Source of the DNA: Ignavibacteriales bacterium
GTDB lineage: Bacteria > Bacteroidota > Ignavibacteria > Ignavibacteriales > Melioribacteraceae
Direction: 5' to 3'
DNA length: 64,000 nt
Assembly (NCBI GenBank): GCA_020635275.1
Contig: JACKAA010000003.1
Coordinates: 505,001-569,000, forward strand
Part shown: positions 34,217-43,816 of the stretch, in pieces
Numbering within the stretch: position 1 is the first letter of the stretch
Layout of the letters: each line of letters opens with the position of its first letter
Notes under the pieces: generated by a model
What the model was told of the DNA's origin: nothing
The model's input: the letters and a program-made list of their open reading frames with translations, nothing else
Databases searched by the model: none
Translations under genes and position numbers: made by a program

Positions 34217-36313
34217 TTACATTTCTTTTTCAGCTATAAGAATTCTATCTTTTTCAAAAACACCATTTAGAAGTGCTTCATTTCCAAAATAAACAACTCC
34301 TTTTTCATTATGTGAATCACCATAAACAGAATGCACGGATTTTAATCCACCCAAGTATTTTCTTGCATCTGATAAGTAAACCAAATCGCCAACTTTAGCT
34401 TTCATTATTTCCATATCTTCATTAGAAAAATTAATTGTATTGTCTTCATCATCTTTTAATTTCCAGGTAACTTTTACTTTTTTTCCTTCTTCATCATTAA
34501 CTTTGCTACCCTTAAATAGTTCTTTGGCTTTCGCAATCGACCACACAGTTAAGCCGGAAGTATTAATTAAAGAATCGTATTTTATATAAAACTCACTTGA
34601 AATTGTAACAAATACCGTTATACTAAATGCCGAAATTATTAACAATACAAGCGTCAACAGATTAAAAAATATTATGAAAAATAAAATTGCAGTAAAGATT
34701 AGTATTGACATCATTAAATTTTTTGAATATGGCAGTGCCTTAATTTTTGCAACAATCTTCTTTTGCTGAGAAGTTGTATAAACAGCAAAAACTCCAACGC
34801 CAACACAAACAATAATATTATATAATGCACTTATATATGAATAAGGATGCGAAGCATCAAAAGGAGTTCCATGTGCAATTGGTTTTATTAAAGCTGCAGG
34901 ATAGTATGATCCCAATACCATAAAAGAAGCTCCCCCAATAAATGTTGCCATTACAGCTGCTGGTGTAAATTTTTTCCAAAAAACTCCCAAAAATATAGCT
35001 GTGACCAATGGCGGGGTTAAAGTTGCGTGAAAAAATCCATGAGCTTCATAAACAGTTGGAAAAGTACTGAATGGTATTACTGCCAAAACTCCAATCAATG
35101 TAAAAAATACAGACGCTAATCTTGCAACTAATAATTCTTGTTTATCAACTTTTATGGTAAAATTATTTTTTGATTTAAGCATTTTTCTAAACGGCCTATA
35201 CACATCATTTAGAAAAACTGCAGCAGTTGCATTAATTAATGTATCAACGGTTGACATTAAAGCCGCTGTTAAAGCCGCCATAATAAATCCAAAAACACCG
35301 GGACGTGATATAATATTTGCTACAATAACAAAAATGCTATCTGGATTTGACTGCGGTCCAACTAATTCGGGCTGAGTAATAGAAATTGCTTTTCCAATCC
35401 ACCCGGCATTTCCAACAACAATAGCAGAAAGAGGAAGCATAAATAAAATATTAAAGACAGCTGCTTTTCTTCCTTCATCAACACTTTTTGTTGCCATAAA
35501 ACGCATTACTAAGCCCATATTCATAAATAAGAATCCAACTGAACCGGCTATGCCATCCTGCCAAAAAATTCCTACAAAATTAAAATCAGAGGGTGAATTA
35601 AAATTTGCAAGCGGTAGTTTCCATGAAACAGGAAGTAAATCCCAGAAAATTTTTGTGCCTCCTAAATAATCAATGCCCAAAAAGAAAACTAAAAATCCGG
35701 CGAAAAGTAAAATTATTCCTTGAAGTAAATCTGTAAAAATTACGGCAGTTTGTCCGCCAAATGTGATATAAATTCCAGTTATTACTGCAATTACAATTAT
35801 CAATCCCATTAACGTTGTTTGAAATTCAATTCCAAATAAACTAAAACTTTGCGGAAGCATTGGCAATAAAGCTTTACCCATTGTCAAGAATCCAATTCCT
35901 ACATAACCAACCATGTAAAGAAGTAAAAATATGGTTGCAATTAATCTTGTAAGCGGACTAAATCTTTTTTCAAAGTATTCTGGAATTGATTGAATTTTGG
36001 TGTAAACAATAATCGGCAGCCAGCCAAAAAGAAAAAACGGCATAAAAAACCAATCATTTAAATAAGTCATCGTTGAAGAAAAGCCGTATTCAAATCCTTT
36101 GGCTGAATACTTTATAAAGCTATGGCTTCCAATTCCGGTGGCAACAATAGAAAATGCAATTAACCACCAGCTGAATCTTCTCCCCCCAAAAAAGAAATCG
36201 TGAGTGTTTCTATTATATTTGCCAAAATAACTTCCAAAAAGCATAACAATAAGAAAATAAGAGAGCATTATTATCCAATCAAAAGAAGTACCTAAGCTGT
36301 GCACATTTTCCAT
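34217..36313 (-). CDS. Sodium:solute symporter, copy 1, with C-terminal cytoplasmic domain
   Basis: A 698-residue transporter of the SSS family. Fourteen or so hydrophobic segments; GGRRFSWWLIAFSIVATGIGSHSFI near residue 45 and TFGGQTAVIFTDLLQG near residue 188 are typical core segments, and AALMSTVDTLINATAAVFLNDVYRP near 350 is the sodium-binding region pattern. Beyond the last helix (from about residue 580) a charged domain of about 115 residues has LTVWSIAKAKELFKGSK, KAKVGDLVYLSDARKYLGGL and ends DRILIAEKEM. The substrate is unknown; relatives move sugars, amino acids or carboxylates. The second copy lies upstream with a 238-base gap. Confidence 0.9.
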   Translation of the reverse strand: MENVHSLGTSFDWIIMLSYFLIVMLFGSYFGKYNRNTHDFFFGGRRFSWWLIAFSIVATGIGSHSFIKYSAKGFEYGFSSTMTYLNDWFFMPFFLFGWLPIIVYTKIQSIPEYFEKRFSPLTRLIATIFLLLYMVGYVGIGFLTMGKALLPMLPQSFSLFGIEFQTTLMGLIIVIAVITGIYITFGGQTAVIFTDLLQGIILLFAGFLVFFLGIDYLGGTKIFWDLLPVSWKLPLANFNSPSDFNFVGIFWQDGIAGSVGFLFMNMGLVMRFMATKSVDEGRKAAVFNILFMLPLSAIVVGNAGWIGKAISITQPELVGPQSNPDSIFVIVANIISRPGVFGFIMAALTAALMSTVDTLINATAAVFLNDVYRPFRKMLKSKNNFTIKVDKQELLVARLASVFFTLIGVLAVIPFSTFPTVYEAHGFFHATLTPPLVTAIFLGVFWKKFTPAAVMATFIGGASFMVLGSYYPAALIKPIAHGTPFDASHPYSYISALYNIIVCVGVGVFAVYTTSQQKKIVAKIKALPYSKNLMMSILIFTAILFFIIFFNLLTLVLLIISAFSITVFVTISSEFYIKYDSLINTSGLTVWSIAKAKELFKGSKVNDEEGKKVKVTWKLKDDEDNTINFSNEDMEIMKAKVGDLVYLSDARKYLGGLKSVHSVYGDSHNEKGVVYFGNEALLNGVFEKDRILIAEKEM

Positions 36314-36502
36314 TATTCACCGCAATAATTAATATATTTTAGGGAGGATTATTTAGTAGAGAAATTAAAGAATCATTTATTTTACTCAGCAGAAAAATTA
36401 GTGTGGAATTAGAAATTTAGCAAGGGATATTTATTAGAAGTAATATAATTTTTTAACAAACTTTAAAATTCACAAAATAAAAACTGTTTCCAAAATTTTT
36501 TA

Positions 36503-36533
36503 ATTTTGCAAATCTTGTAATCTTTTAATCTTG
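36503..36533. repeat. Imperfect AATCTT tandem repeats after the second symporter gene
   Basis: TTTTGCAAATCTTGTAATCTTTTAATCTTG (read in two parts) repeats the motif found after the first symporter gene at the same distance from the stop. The shared 3' flank suggests that the gene duplication included it, or that both ends carry the same low-complexity element. Confidence 0.45.
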
Positions 36534-36551
36534 TGGTCTTAAAATTCTTTT

Positions 36552-38669
36552 CTACATTTCTTTTTCAGCAGTCAGTAGTCTTCCTTTTTCAAAAACTCCG
36601 TTAAGTAAATTATCTTCGGTAATATGAACAATTCCGTCTTCATCGTGAGGTTCGCCAAAAACTGAGTGCACAGATTTTAAACCTCCAAGATATTTTCTAA
36701 CATCGCATAAATAAACCAAATCACCTACTTTTGCTTTCATTCTATCCATATCATTTTTTGAGAAGTTCACAATATCTTCTTCACCTTCAACCTGTTTCCA
36801 ATTTACTTTAATCTTCTCACCTTCGGCATTATTTATTTTACTTCCTTTAAAAAATTCTTTTGCTTTATCAACTGACCAAACTGTTAATCCGGTTGTCTGC
36901 AGTTCTTGATCATATTTAATGAAATAGTGAGAAACGACTGAAGTTGTAAACATCATAATTAATATTGCAACGAATTGCAGAGTTAATGGCAGAAGATCAA
37001 ATAAAACAATAACAAAAGTTAAAACTGCAATGGCAATCATTACATAAACTATTTGTAATCCATTTGATTTTGCTTTTAACATTTTAGAAACAGAAATTTG
37101 CTGAGTTGTAGTTACTGTAACTGCAACAGCAACAAAAACACAAACAAAAGTATTGTAAAGTGCCCGAATATAAGAATAAGGATGATTTGGATCCATCTCT
37201 ATTCCATGATTAAAAGGAGTTATTACATTTGGATCATGAAGTCCAACAATCATAAGTGCAACACCGGCTACAAAAGTTGTTATTACTGCTGCAGGAGTGA
37301 ATTTTTTCCAAAATAATCCCAAAAATATTGCAACAACTAGAGGTGGTGTTAATGTTGAATGAAAATAACCATGTGCTTCATAAACAGTTGGGAAACTTTT
37401 AAATGCCAAAACTGATATAACACCAAGTGCAGTAATTATAACAGATGAATATCTAGCCGCAGCTAATTCTTTTTTGTCTTCACCTTTTGTGGTTAACTCA
37501 TGTTTTTTGAGAAACGTTCTTATTGGTCTGTAAACATCATTTATGTAGATTGCTGCTGTGGCATTTATTAAAGTGTCAACAGTTGACATTAAAGCTGCAG
37601 TCAAAGCTGCCATTATAAATCCGAATACACCGGGTATTGCAACAATATTGGCAACTACAACAAATATTTGATCAGGTGAAGTATTTGGTGGAACTAATTC
37701 AGGATTTGAGATCGAAATTGCCTTTCCAATCCAACCGGCATTTCCAACAACAATTGCAGAAAGCGGAAGCATAAATAAAATATTAAAAGTAGCGGCTTTT
37801 CTTCCTTCATCAACACTTTTTGTAGCCATAAATCTCATTATAAGACCCATATTCATAAAAAGAAATCCTATTGAGCCTGCAACTCCGTCCTGCCAAAATA
37901 TACCAACAAAATTAAAATCTGTGGGGTGATTAAATTTTGCGAGTGGCATTTTCCATTCTTGAGGAAGAAGATTCCAAAATACATCAATGCCGCCAATATA
38001 TGAAATACCTAAAAAGAAGAGGAAAAATCCAGCAAAAAGTAAAATAAATCCTTGCAATAAATCAGTAAAAATAACAGCGGTCTGCCCTCCAAAAGTAATA
38101 TAAATTCCAGTAATTATTGCAATTACAATTACTGCTCCCATTAATGTTATTTGAAATTCATTTCCAAACATTGTAAAACTTTCCGGAAGCATTGGCAAAA
38201 CAGCTTTTCCTAAAGTTAAAAATCCAATACCAATATATCCCAACATGTAAAATAAGAGCAAAATTGTAGCTAAAAATCTTGCGGAAGGACTAAATCTTTT
38301 TTCAAAATATTCAGGAATTGATCTAATTTTGGTGTAAACAATTATAGGAAGCCAACCAAAAAGGAAGAAAGGAAGAAAAAACCAATCATTTATATATGTC
38401 ATTGTTGAAGAAATACCGTGCTCAAAACCTTTGGCCGAATATTTAACAAAACTATGACTTCCAACTCCAGTTGCAACAATTGAAAAAGCAATTAACCACC
38501 AGGCAAATCTTCTACCTCCAAAGAAGAAATCTTTTGTACTTCTGTTATATCTGCCAAAGTAACTGCCAAATAGCATAATTACAATGAAGTAAACAACCAT
38601 TACAATCCAATCTGTAGAAGAACCAATGTTATGAAATGTCTGATGCATGCCTTGAGTTGAAGTTTCCAT
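36552..38669 (-). CDS. Sodium:solute symporter, copy 2, with C-terminal cytoplasmic domain
   Basis: A 705-residue paralogue that matches copy 1 along its full length, including the sodium-site segment AALMSTVDTLINATAAIYINDVYRP and the same C-terminal domain (LTVWSVDKAKEFFKGSK, KAKVGDLVYLCDVRKYLGGL, ending RLLTAEKEM). Differences are concentrated in the loops and in the last four helices. The two genes are a tandem duplication. A 70-residue membrane protein ends 4 bases upstream of the ATG and is probably cotranslated. The substrate is unknown. Confidence 0.9.
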   Translation of the reverse strand: METSTQGMHQTFHNIGSSTDWIVMVVYFIVIMLFGSYFGRYNRSTKDFFFGGRRFAWWLIAFSIVATGVGSHSFVKYSAKGFEHGISSTMTYINDWFFLPFFLFGWLPIIVYTKIRSIPEYFEKRFSPSARFLATILLLFYMLGYIGIGFLTLGKAVLPMLPESFTMFGNEFQITLMGAVIVIAIITGIYITFGGQTAVIFTDLLQGFILLFAGFFLFFLGISYIGGIDVFWNLLPQEWKMPLAKFNHPTDFNFVGIFWQDGVAGSIGFLFMNMGLIMRFMATKSVDEGRKAATFNILFMLPLSAIVVGNAGWIGKAISISNPELVPPNTSPDQIFVVVANIVAIPGVFGFIMAALTAALMSTVDTLINATAAIYINDVYRPIRTFLKKHELTTKGEDKKELAAARYSSVIITALGVISVLAFKSFPTVYEAHGYFHSTLTPPLVVAIFLGLFWKKFTPAAVITTFVAGVALMIVGLHDPNVITPFNHGIEMDPNHPYSYIRALYNTFVCVFVAVAVTVTTTQQISVSKMLKAKSNGLQIVYVMIAIAVLTFVIVLFDLLPLTLQFVAILIMMFTTSVVSHYFIKYDQELQTTGLTVWSVDKAKEFFKGSKINNAEGEKIKVNWKQVEGEEDIVNFSKNDMDRMKAKVGDLVYLCDVRKYLGGLKSVHSVFGEPHDEDGIVHITEDNLLNGVFEKGRLLTAEKEM

Positions 38670-38673
38670 TAAT

Positions 38674-38886
38674 CTACCAATAAAGTGCTAAAATAATAAA
38701 GAACGCGTGCAAAACAACAAAATAGAAAAAGCCAAAAATTAAAATCCTATACCAATATTTGTGACGTTTTATATTCAAATTAATTGCACCACTCTTTTTA
38801 ATTATAATCATCCCTACTAAAAAGAAAAATCCCCCAACTACATATAAATATATAAATGGGAACCAAGTGTCAAAAAATGAAGGCAT
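38674..38886 (-). CDS. Small two-helix membrane protein at the head of the symporter unit
   Basis: I start this 70-residue protein at the ATG at 38886 (MPSFFDTWFPFIYLYVVGG) because AGAGGG lies 4 bases upstream; the open frame continues 22 codons further to another ATG at 38952 without such a site. It has two hydrophobic helices separated by a basic loop (KKSGAINLNIKRHKYWYR). It resembles the small subunits that accompany some symporters (DUF997/YhdT-like in size), but I recognise no family. It ends 4 bases before copy 2 of the symporter. Confidence 0.65.
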   Translation of the reverse strand: MPSFFDTWFPFIYLYVVGGFFFLVGMIIIKKSGAINLNIKRHKYWYRILIFGFFYFVVLHAFFIILALYW

Positions 38887-38890
38887 ATAA

Positions 38891-38896
38891 CCCTCT
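38891..38896 (-). promoter_or_regulatory. Shine-Dalgarno site that decides the start of the small membrane protein
   Basis: AGAGGG on the minus strand lies 4 bases before the ATG at 38886. This argues for the shorter 70-residue reading of the gene at 38674 over the 92-residue reading. Confidence 0.55.
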
Positions 38897-39133
38897 AAAA
38901 AAGTTTTTATAAAGTTTAATGATATTGTTAATAAAATTACACAAGGGTACATATAGTTGCAAATTATTAAATAATTAATTTCTCATTTGCTTTTTAGATT
39001 TTAGTAAATACTTAAAATTTTCACATTTATTTCTAAATCACATCTATTATTTAAAACATTGCTTTTCAATTTCTGTGTTTCTAACTTTATTGGCTAAATA
39101 ATTTAAAAATGAGAAATAAAGGAGTAGTTTAAC

Positions 39134-41221
39134 ATGGGAATGATGGCTCGGATGAGAAGCTTAGCACCATGGTTTATTATTGCTGTTGGCGGACTTTTTG
39201 TGCTTTTTATGGTTTTATCAGATTCAAAGTTAACCGATGTTATTGCCAATAGAAGTAATTATGTGGGTTCAATAAATGGTCAAGAAATTTCTTACCAGGA
39301 ATTTTCAAACTTAGTTGAGCAATATAGAAAAAATCAAGTTGCACAAACCGGACAAGAAATACCAGAAAGTCAAATGGATGCTTTTAGAGATCAAGTTTGG
39401 GATAATTTAGTATCTCAAAAATTGATTAGCGCTAAAATTAAGGATTTAGGAATAGTCGTAACTGATGAAGAAATTGTAAGCACAATTACTGGTCCAAATC
39501 CACCTCAAATAATTACACAGTATTTTGTTGATTCAACAGGTCAATTTAATAGAGCTGCTTACGATCAGGCAATTTTAGATCCGCAAAATAAAGAAGCAAT
39601 GCTGCAGACAGAAGAACTTGTTAGACAGCAATTGATTCAGCAAAAACTAACAAGTTTCCTAAACGCATCAGTTGTTGTAAGTGATGCAGAAGTAAAAAGA
39701 AAATTTGTTGAGCAAAATGTAAAAATGAGTGCAGATTATGTGTTAGTTGATGCAAATACAATGAATGACAGCAGTATTACTGTTTCGGATAATGATATTA
39801 AAGAATATTATAATGCAAATACTGAAGAATTTAAAATTGATGCACAACGCAAATTAAAATATGTCTTATTCAGTATTGATCCTAGCAAAGATGATTCTGC
39901 AGCAATTAAAAATAATTTAACTGCAATAGTTGCAAAACTGAAAGATGATACATCTTCATTTAAAACTTATGTAGAAATATATTCTGATAAACCTTATTCT
40001 GTAGATACTACAACTTTAAGTCTTTTAACAGGTGAGGCTAGTACACTTTTAACAGAAAGTAAAGAAGGTGAAATAGTTGGTCCTGCATTATCGAATGAAG
40101 GATATGTAGTTTATAAACTTGATAAAGTACTTAATTCTAATGAAACTTTATCAAGAGCATCTCACATATTAGTAAAAAGCGGTAACGATGAAGGTGCAGC
40201 AAAAACAAAAATTGATGAAATCTATAACGAACTTATGAATGGTGCTGATTTTGAAACTGTGGCAAAAGAAAAATCAGAAGATGGAAGTGCAAGCAGAGGC
40301 GGGGATTTAGGCTGGTTTGGCAAAGGTCAAATGGTTAAAGAATTTGAAAATGCTTCATTTAACGGAAAAATTGGTGAAATTCAAAAACCGATTAAAACAC
40401 AATTTGGATATCATATTGTAAAAGTTACAGGCAGAAGCAATAAAAAATATGTTGTTGAAAAAATTGTAAATGAAATTAGAGCCTCTGCAACAACTTTAGA
40501 CAGAGCTTTTAACAACGCAAGTGATTTTGCTTATGTTGCTGATAAAAATGATTTTACTTCAGAAGCTGAATTAATGAAATATGAAATAAAAGAAACTCCT
40601 GCTTTCAAAGAAGAGACAAAAGTAATTCCTGGACTTGGAACAAATAATGCTCTTTTAAGATTTGCTTTTGATAGTGATGTAAATGATATTAGTTCAACTT
40701 TTAAAGTTGCGGCAGGTTATGTTGTTGCAACTGTATCCGAAATTATTAAAGAAGGTGTAAAACCTTTGGAAGAAGTTTCAGCAAATATTAAAAGCAAAGT
40801 TCTAAGAGAAAAGAAATTAGATAAAGCTTATTCAATTGCTGAAGAAATTAAAACAAAAGCTTCTCAAGTAAATGATTTAAGTGTTGCAAAAGAAGTTTAT
40901 GAAAAAGCAAGAATTAACAATGCAGCAAATTTTACTGCCAATGGTACAATTCCGGGGATTGGAAGAGATTTTGCTTTTGCTCAAGCAGCACTTGATGCAG
41001 AATTAAATAAAATTGCCGGACCAGTAAAAGCCAGCCGAGGCTGCTACTTATTAAAAGTTACTCAAAGAACTGAAATTGATTCAACAATGTATTCAATTCA
41101 GAAAAACTCACTAAGAGATAATTTAATGAACCAAAAAAGAAATTCTGTTTTTACCGATTGGATTGCAAGCTTAAAAGACAAAGCTGATATTGAAGATAAT
41201 AGACATCAGTTTTATAGATAA
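39134..41221 (+). CDS. ppiD: PpiD/SurA-like periplasmic peptidyl-prolyl isomerase
   Basis: A 695-residue membrane-anchored folding factor. Residues 12-32 are the single helix; the SurA-N-like region (GQEISYQEFSNLVEQYRKNQ, WDNLVSQKLISAKIKDLGIVVTDEEI) follows, then a parvulin domain around 340-440 (SRASHILVKSG, FETVAKEKSEDGSASRGGDLGWFGKGQMVKEFE read in parts, KTQFGYHIVKV), and a second, degenerate PPIase-like domain near residue 620. The layout is that of PpiD, which helps outer-membrane and secreted proteins fold near the translocon. It is transcribed alone, with a ribosome-binding site (GGAG) and a stem-loop terminator. Confidence 0.9.
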   Translation: MGMMARMRSLAPWFIIAVGGLFVLFMVLSDSKLTDVIANRSNYVGSINGQEISYQEFSNLVEQYRKNQVAQTGQEIPESQMDAFRDQVWDNLVSQKLISAKIKDLGIVVTDEEIVSTITGPNPPQIITQYFVDSTGQFNRAAYDQAILDPQNKEAMLQTEELVRQQLIQQKLTSFLNASVVVSDAEVKRKFVEQNVKMSADYVLVDANTMNDSSITVSDNDIKEYYNANTEEFKIDAQRKLKYVLFSIDPSKDDSAAIKNNLTAIVAKLKDDTSSFKTYVEIYSDKPYSVDTTTLSLLTGEASTLLTESKEGEIVGPALSNEGYVVYKLDKVLNSNETLSRASHILVKSGNDEGAAKTKIDEIYNELMNGADFETVAKEKSEDGSASRGGDLGWFGKGQMVKEFENASFNGKIGEIQKPIKTQFGYHIVKVTGRSNKKYVVEKIVNEIRASATTLDRAFNNASDFAYVADKNDFTSEAELMKYEIKETPAFKEETKVIPGLGTNNALLRFAFDSDVNDISSTFKVAAGYVVATVSEIIKEGVKPLEEVSANIKSKVLREKKLDKAYSIAEEIKTKASQVNDLSVAKEVYEKARINNAANFTANGTIPGIGRDFAFAQAALDAELNKIAGPVKASRGCYLLKVTQRTEIDSTMYSIQKNSLRDNLMNQKRNSVFTDWIASLKDKADIEDNRHQFYR

Positions 41222-41229
41222 TTTAAATT

Positions 41230-41258
41230 ATTCCAGGCACAATTAAAGTGCCTGGAAT
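41230..41258 (+). terminator. Perfect-stem transcription terminator of ppiD
   Basis: ATTCCAGGCAC (41230-41240) and GTGCCTGGAAT (41248-41258) form an 11-base-pair perfect stem with a 7-base loop, starting 8 bases after the ppiD stop. A broken T tract (TTCATTTATT) follows. It is the clearest intrinsic terminator in the window. Confidence 0.8.
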
Positions 41259-41333
41259 TTCATTTATTCTCACAATATAACTTAATTTTTCTCTTTCCCC
41301 ATTTAATATTTTTTCATATTATCAACTTCAATT

Positions 41334-42044
41334 ATGAACAAATATTTTACATATATTTTTCTATTCCTTTTTATCTCTGCAAATTTGTTTGCTCAGTATA
41401 ATGGAAGTGATTTTTCTGTTTCTACTAATTTTAGTTTTAACACAAATGCTAAAATATTTCTTTCACCGGATGCAGAAAGTATTTTTGATCAAAATAACTA
41501 TTTTGAAATTGAGGATATTTTAAGTTATTCAGCAGAATTTAGATACAGATTAAATGATGCCTTAATTTTCGGATTAAGTTTAGAATATATGCAAGGAAGT
41601 GATAAAGGAAGGAATCTGCCTTCTAAACAATTTATTGTAAAAGATGGTTATGAGCTTTACCCTGTTGAACTTTCTGCTTATTACTTCTTACCATTTTCAA
41701 CAGAAGATTTTAAATTTTATATGGGCGGCGGTTTTGGAATTTATTCCGGAAAACGTACAAGAGAATTTGGTAATATTAAATTTGATGATGTTGATAGTGA
41801 AATTGGTTATGGAATTCAGGTTAGTGTTGGAATGGATTATATGATTTTTAATCAGCTTTCAGTAAGAGGTGAATTGAGATTTAGAGATCCAGACTTTAAA
41901 ATTACAAATAAGTACAATTCAGATAGAGTTACTTATGAAGGTAATAATTATTCAGTTACCCAAGAAAATATTACTTCTAAATTAAATGTTGATGGAATAA
42001 CATTCAGAATTGGAACAGTTTTTCACTTTTCTATAAATCAATAA
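41334..42044 (+). CDS. Outer-membrane beta-barrel protein
   Basis: A 236-residue protein with a signal peptide (residues 1-20, ending FAQ) and amphipathic strands throughout, for example YSAEFRYRLNDALIFGLSLEY, LSAYYFLPF, FYMGGGFGIYSG and LSVRGELRFRDPDFK. The final strand, TFRIGTVFHFSIN, ends near a C-terminal aromatic, as barrels inserted by the Bam machine do. It is of the OmpW/OmpX-like size class; no specific family is recognised. It stands between ppiD and aroK with gaps of 112 and 144 bases, so it is probably an independent unit. Confidence 0.78.
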   Translation: MNKYFTYIFLFLFISANLFAQYNGSDFSVSTNFSFNTNAKIFLSPDAESIFDQNNYFEIEDILSYSAEFRYRLNDALIFGLSLEYMQGSDKGRNLPSKQFIVKDGYELYPVELSAYYFLPFSTEDFKFYMGGGFGIYSGKRTREFGNIKFDDVDSEIGYGIQVSVGMDYMIFNQLSVRGELRFRDPDFKITNKYNSDRVTYEGNNYSVTQENITSKLNVDGITFRIGTVFHFSINQ

Positions 42045-42188
42045 CAAGTTGATTCAAACTTAAGACATCTATTAAAAACGTTATTTTTCCATATTAATTT
42101 TTTCTTTTATATCTTACTTCAATAATTATAATCAATAGAATAATTTATTTTCATTTAGTTATATTTCGCTTTTATTTTACAAACACAA

Positions 42189-42743
42189 ATGCTCCATAGA
42201 ATTTACTTAACCGGATTTATGACAAGCGGAAAAACTACGCTTGGTAAAATTTTGGCAAATGTTATTGGTTGGAATTTTTACGATCTTGATAAAGAAATTG
42301 AGCAAGACGAAGGTTTAAAAATTACTGATATTTTTGAAACTAAGGGTGAACCGTATTTTAGAAATATTGAATCTGAAAAATTAAAACAGATTTCCCAGAA
42401 AAATAATGTTATAATTTCTTTAGGCGGTGGTACTATAGTTAACAAAGATAATGTAAACTTTATAACGCAAAACGGGAAATTAATTTACTTACGAGTAGAA
42501 CCTGAAATTATTTATACCAGAATTAAGAAAAAAACAGATAGACCTTTATTCAAACAATTTGTTTTAGCAGAAAATAATAAAGATGAGTTTATAAAAAAAA
42601 TATCATCAATGCTTAATGAAAGAGAAAAATATTATAATCAAGCAGATTTAGTATTTGATGTAGATAATTCTCCAATAGGATTAACAGTTGACAGATTAGC
42701 AAAACTTGTAAACAGAATAATTCATGAAAAAAATAAAAATTAA
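42189..42743 (+). CDS. aroK: Shikimate kinase
   Basis: A 184-residue P-loop kinase. GFMTSGKTT at residues 9-17 is the ATP-binding loop, DLDKEIEQDEG the shikimate/Mg segment, FETKGEPYFRNIESE the shikimate-binding arginine region, SLGGGTIV the following loop, and KTDRPLF the lid arginine. It phosphorylates shikimate for aromatic amino-acid synthesis. It overlaps aroB by 20 bases, which indicates coupled translation of neighbouring pathway steps. Confidence 0.95.
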   Translation: MLHRIYLTGFMTSGKTTLGKILANVIGWNFYDLDKEIEQDEGLKITDIFETKGEPYFRNIESEKLKQISQKNNVIISLGGGTIVNKDNVNFITQNGKLIYLRVEPEIIYTRIKKKTDRPLFKQFVLAENNKDEFIKKISSMLNEREKYYNQADLVFDVDNSPIGLTVDRLAKLVNRIIHEKNKN

Positions 42744-43806
42744 CGTTCCAGAAAAAGAGTACAATGTTTATTTAGGAAATAATACATTTCCTTCTTTACC
42801 AAATCTTTTATCAAAAGAAAAAATTAAAGGTAAGTTTTTACTTGTAATAGACAGTAATGTTAAAAAGTATTATTCAAAATTAATAAATGATACTTTTGCT
42901 AATTATTTTTACAATATTGTAATTGTAAATTCATCTGAAAAAAATAAATCTTTTGAGACACTTCAAAAAATTCACTCAGTTTTAATAAAGAATAAGTTTG
43001 GAAGAGATTCTGTTTTAGTTGCAATTGGTGGAGGAATAATTGGCGATATTGCCGGTTTTGCCGCATCAACCTATATGCGGGGAATTAAATACATTCAAAT
43101 TCCTACTACACTTTTAGCTTCGGTAGATAGTTCTGTTGGTGGAAAAACCGGATTGAATTTTCAGGACACAAAAAATGTAATCGGATCATTTTATCAACCG
43201 CAAATGGTTTTAATTGATACAGACTTTTTTAATACTTTACCTAATGAAGAAAGATTATGTGGATTAGGTGAAATTATAAAATACTGTTTTTTAATTGATC
43301 AAAAATTTTACAATTATGTTCAGAAGAATTATGATGAAGTATTAAGCAATAATCCAAAAGTTTTAGAAAAAGTTATAACTGAATCTGTAAAGTTTAAAGG
43401 CGGTGTTGTTGAAGCTGACGAAAGAGAATCCGGAATTAGAAAAGTATTAAATTTAGGTCATACTTTTGCACATGCATTTGAAGTTCAGCAGAATCATAAA
43501 ATTAAGCATGGGCAAGCTGTAATTGTTGGTATTACATGTGCTTTATATTTATCTCATTATTTAAATTTTGTAAATGAAAAAGACTTAGATAATTATTTAT
43601 CATTTCTTTTGTTTTTCAGTCCTCAAATTAAACTTAGTAATGTTAATAAGAAGAAAATTTTTACAATTATGCAATTAGATAAAAAGAATCGTGATAATAA
43701 AATTAAGTTTGTTCTATTACAAAATGTTGGAGAAATTTTAACTGATGTTCCGGCTTCAAAAGAATTAGTTTATAAAGCTATTGCAAAAACTGTTTCACAT
43801 TTCTAG
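42724..43806 (+). CDS. aroB: 3-dehydroquinate synthase
   Basis: A 360-residue NAD- and metal-dependent enzyme that forms the ring of 3-dehydroquinate from DAHP. The glycine-rich NAD segment AIGGGIIGDIAGFAASTYMRG, the IQIPTTLLASVDSSVGGKTG stretch, and the zinc-ligand motifs GEIIKYC, LNLGHTFAHAFE and IKHGQAV are all present. It follows aroK with a 20-base overlap. No feedback element is visible. The gene is intact and of normal size. Confidence 0.96.
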   Translation: MKKIKINVPEKEYNVYLGNNTFPSLPNLLSKEKIKGKFLLVIDSNVKKYYSKLINDTFANYFYNIVIVNSSEKNKSFETLQKIHSVLIKNKFGRDSVLVAIGGGIIGDIAGFAASTYMRGIKYIQIPTTLLASVDSSVGGKTGLNFQDTKNVIGSFYQPQMVLIDTDFFNTLPNEERLCGLGEIIKYCFLIDQKFYNYVQKNYDEVLSNNPKVLEKVITESVKFKGGVVEADERESGIRKVLNLGHTFAHAFEVQQNHKIKHGQAVIVGITCALYLSHYLNFVNEKDLDNYLSFLLFFSPQIKLSNVNKKKIFTIMQLDKKNRDNKIKFVLLQNVGEILTDVPASKELVYKAIAKTVSHF

Positions 43807-43816
43807 AAAGAAAAAT

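Noticed and set aside
34151..36533. Short repeats considered as a CRISPR array
   Set aside because: Units are under 12 bases, irregular and without spacers of constant length; no cas gene is present.
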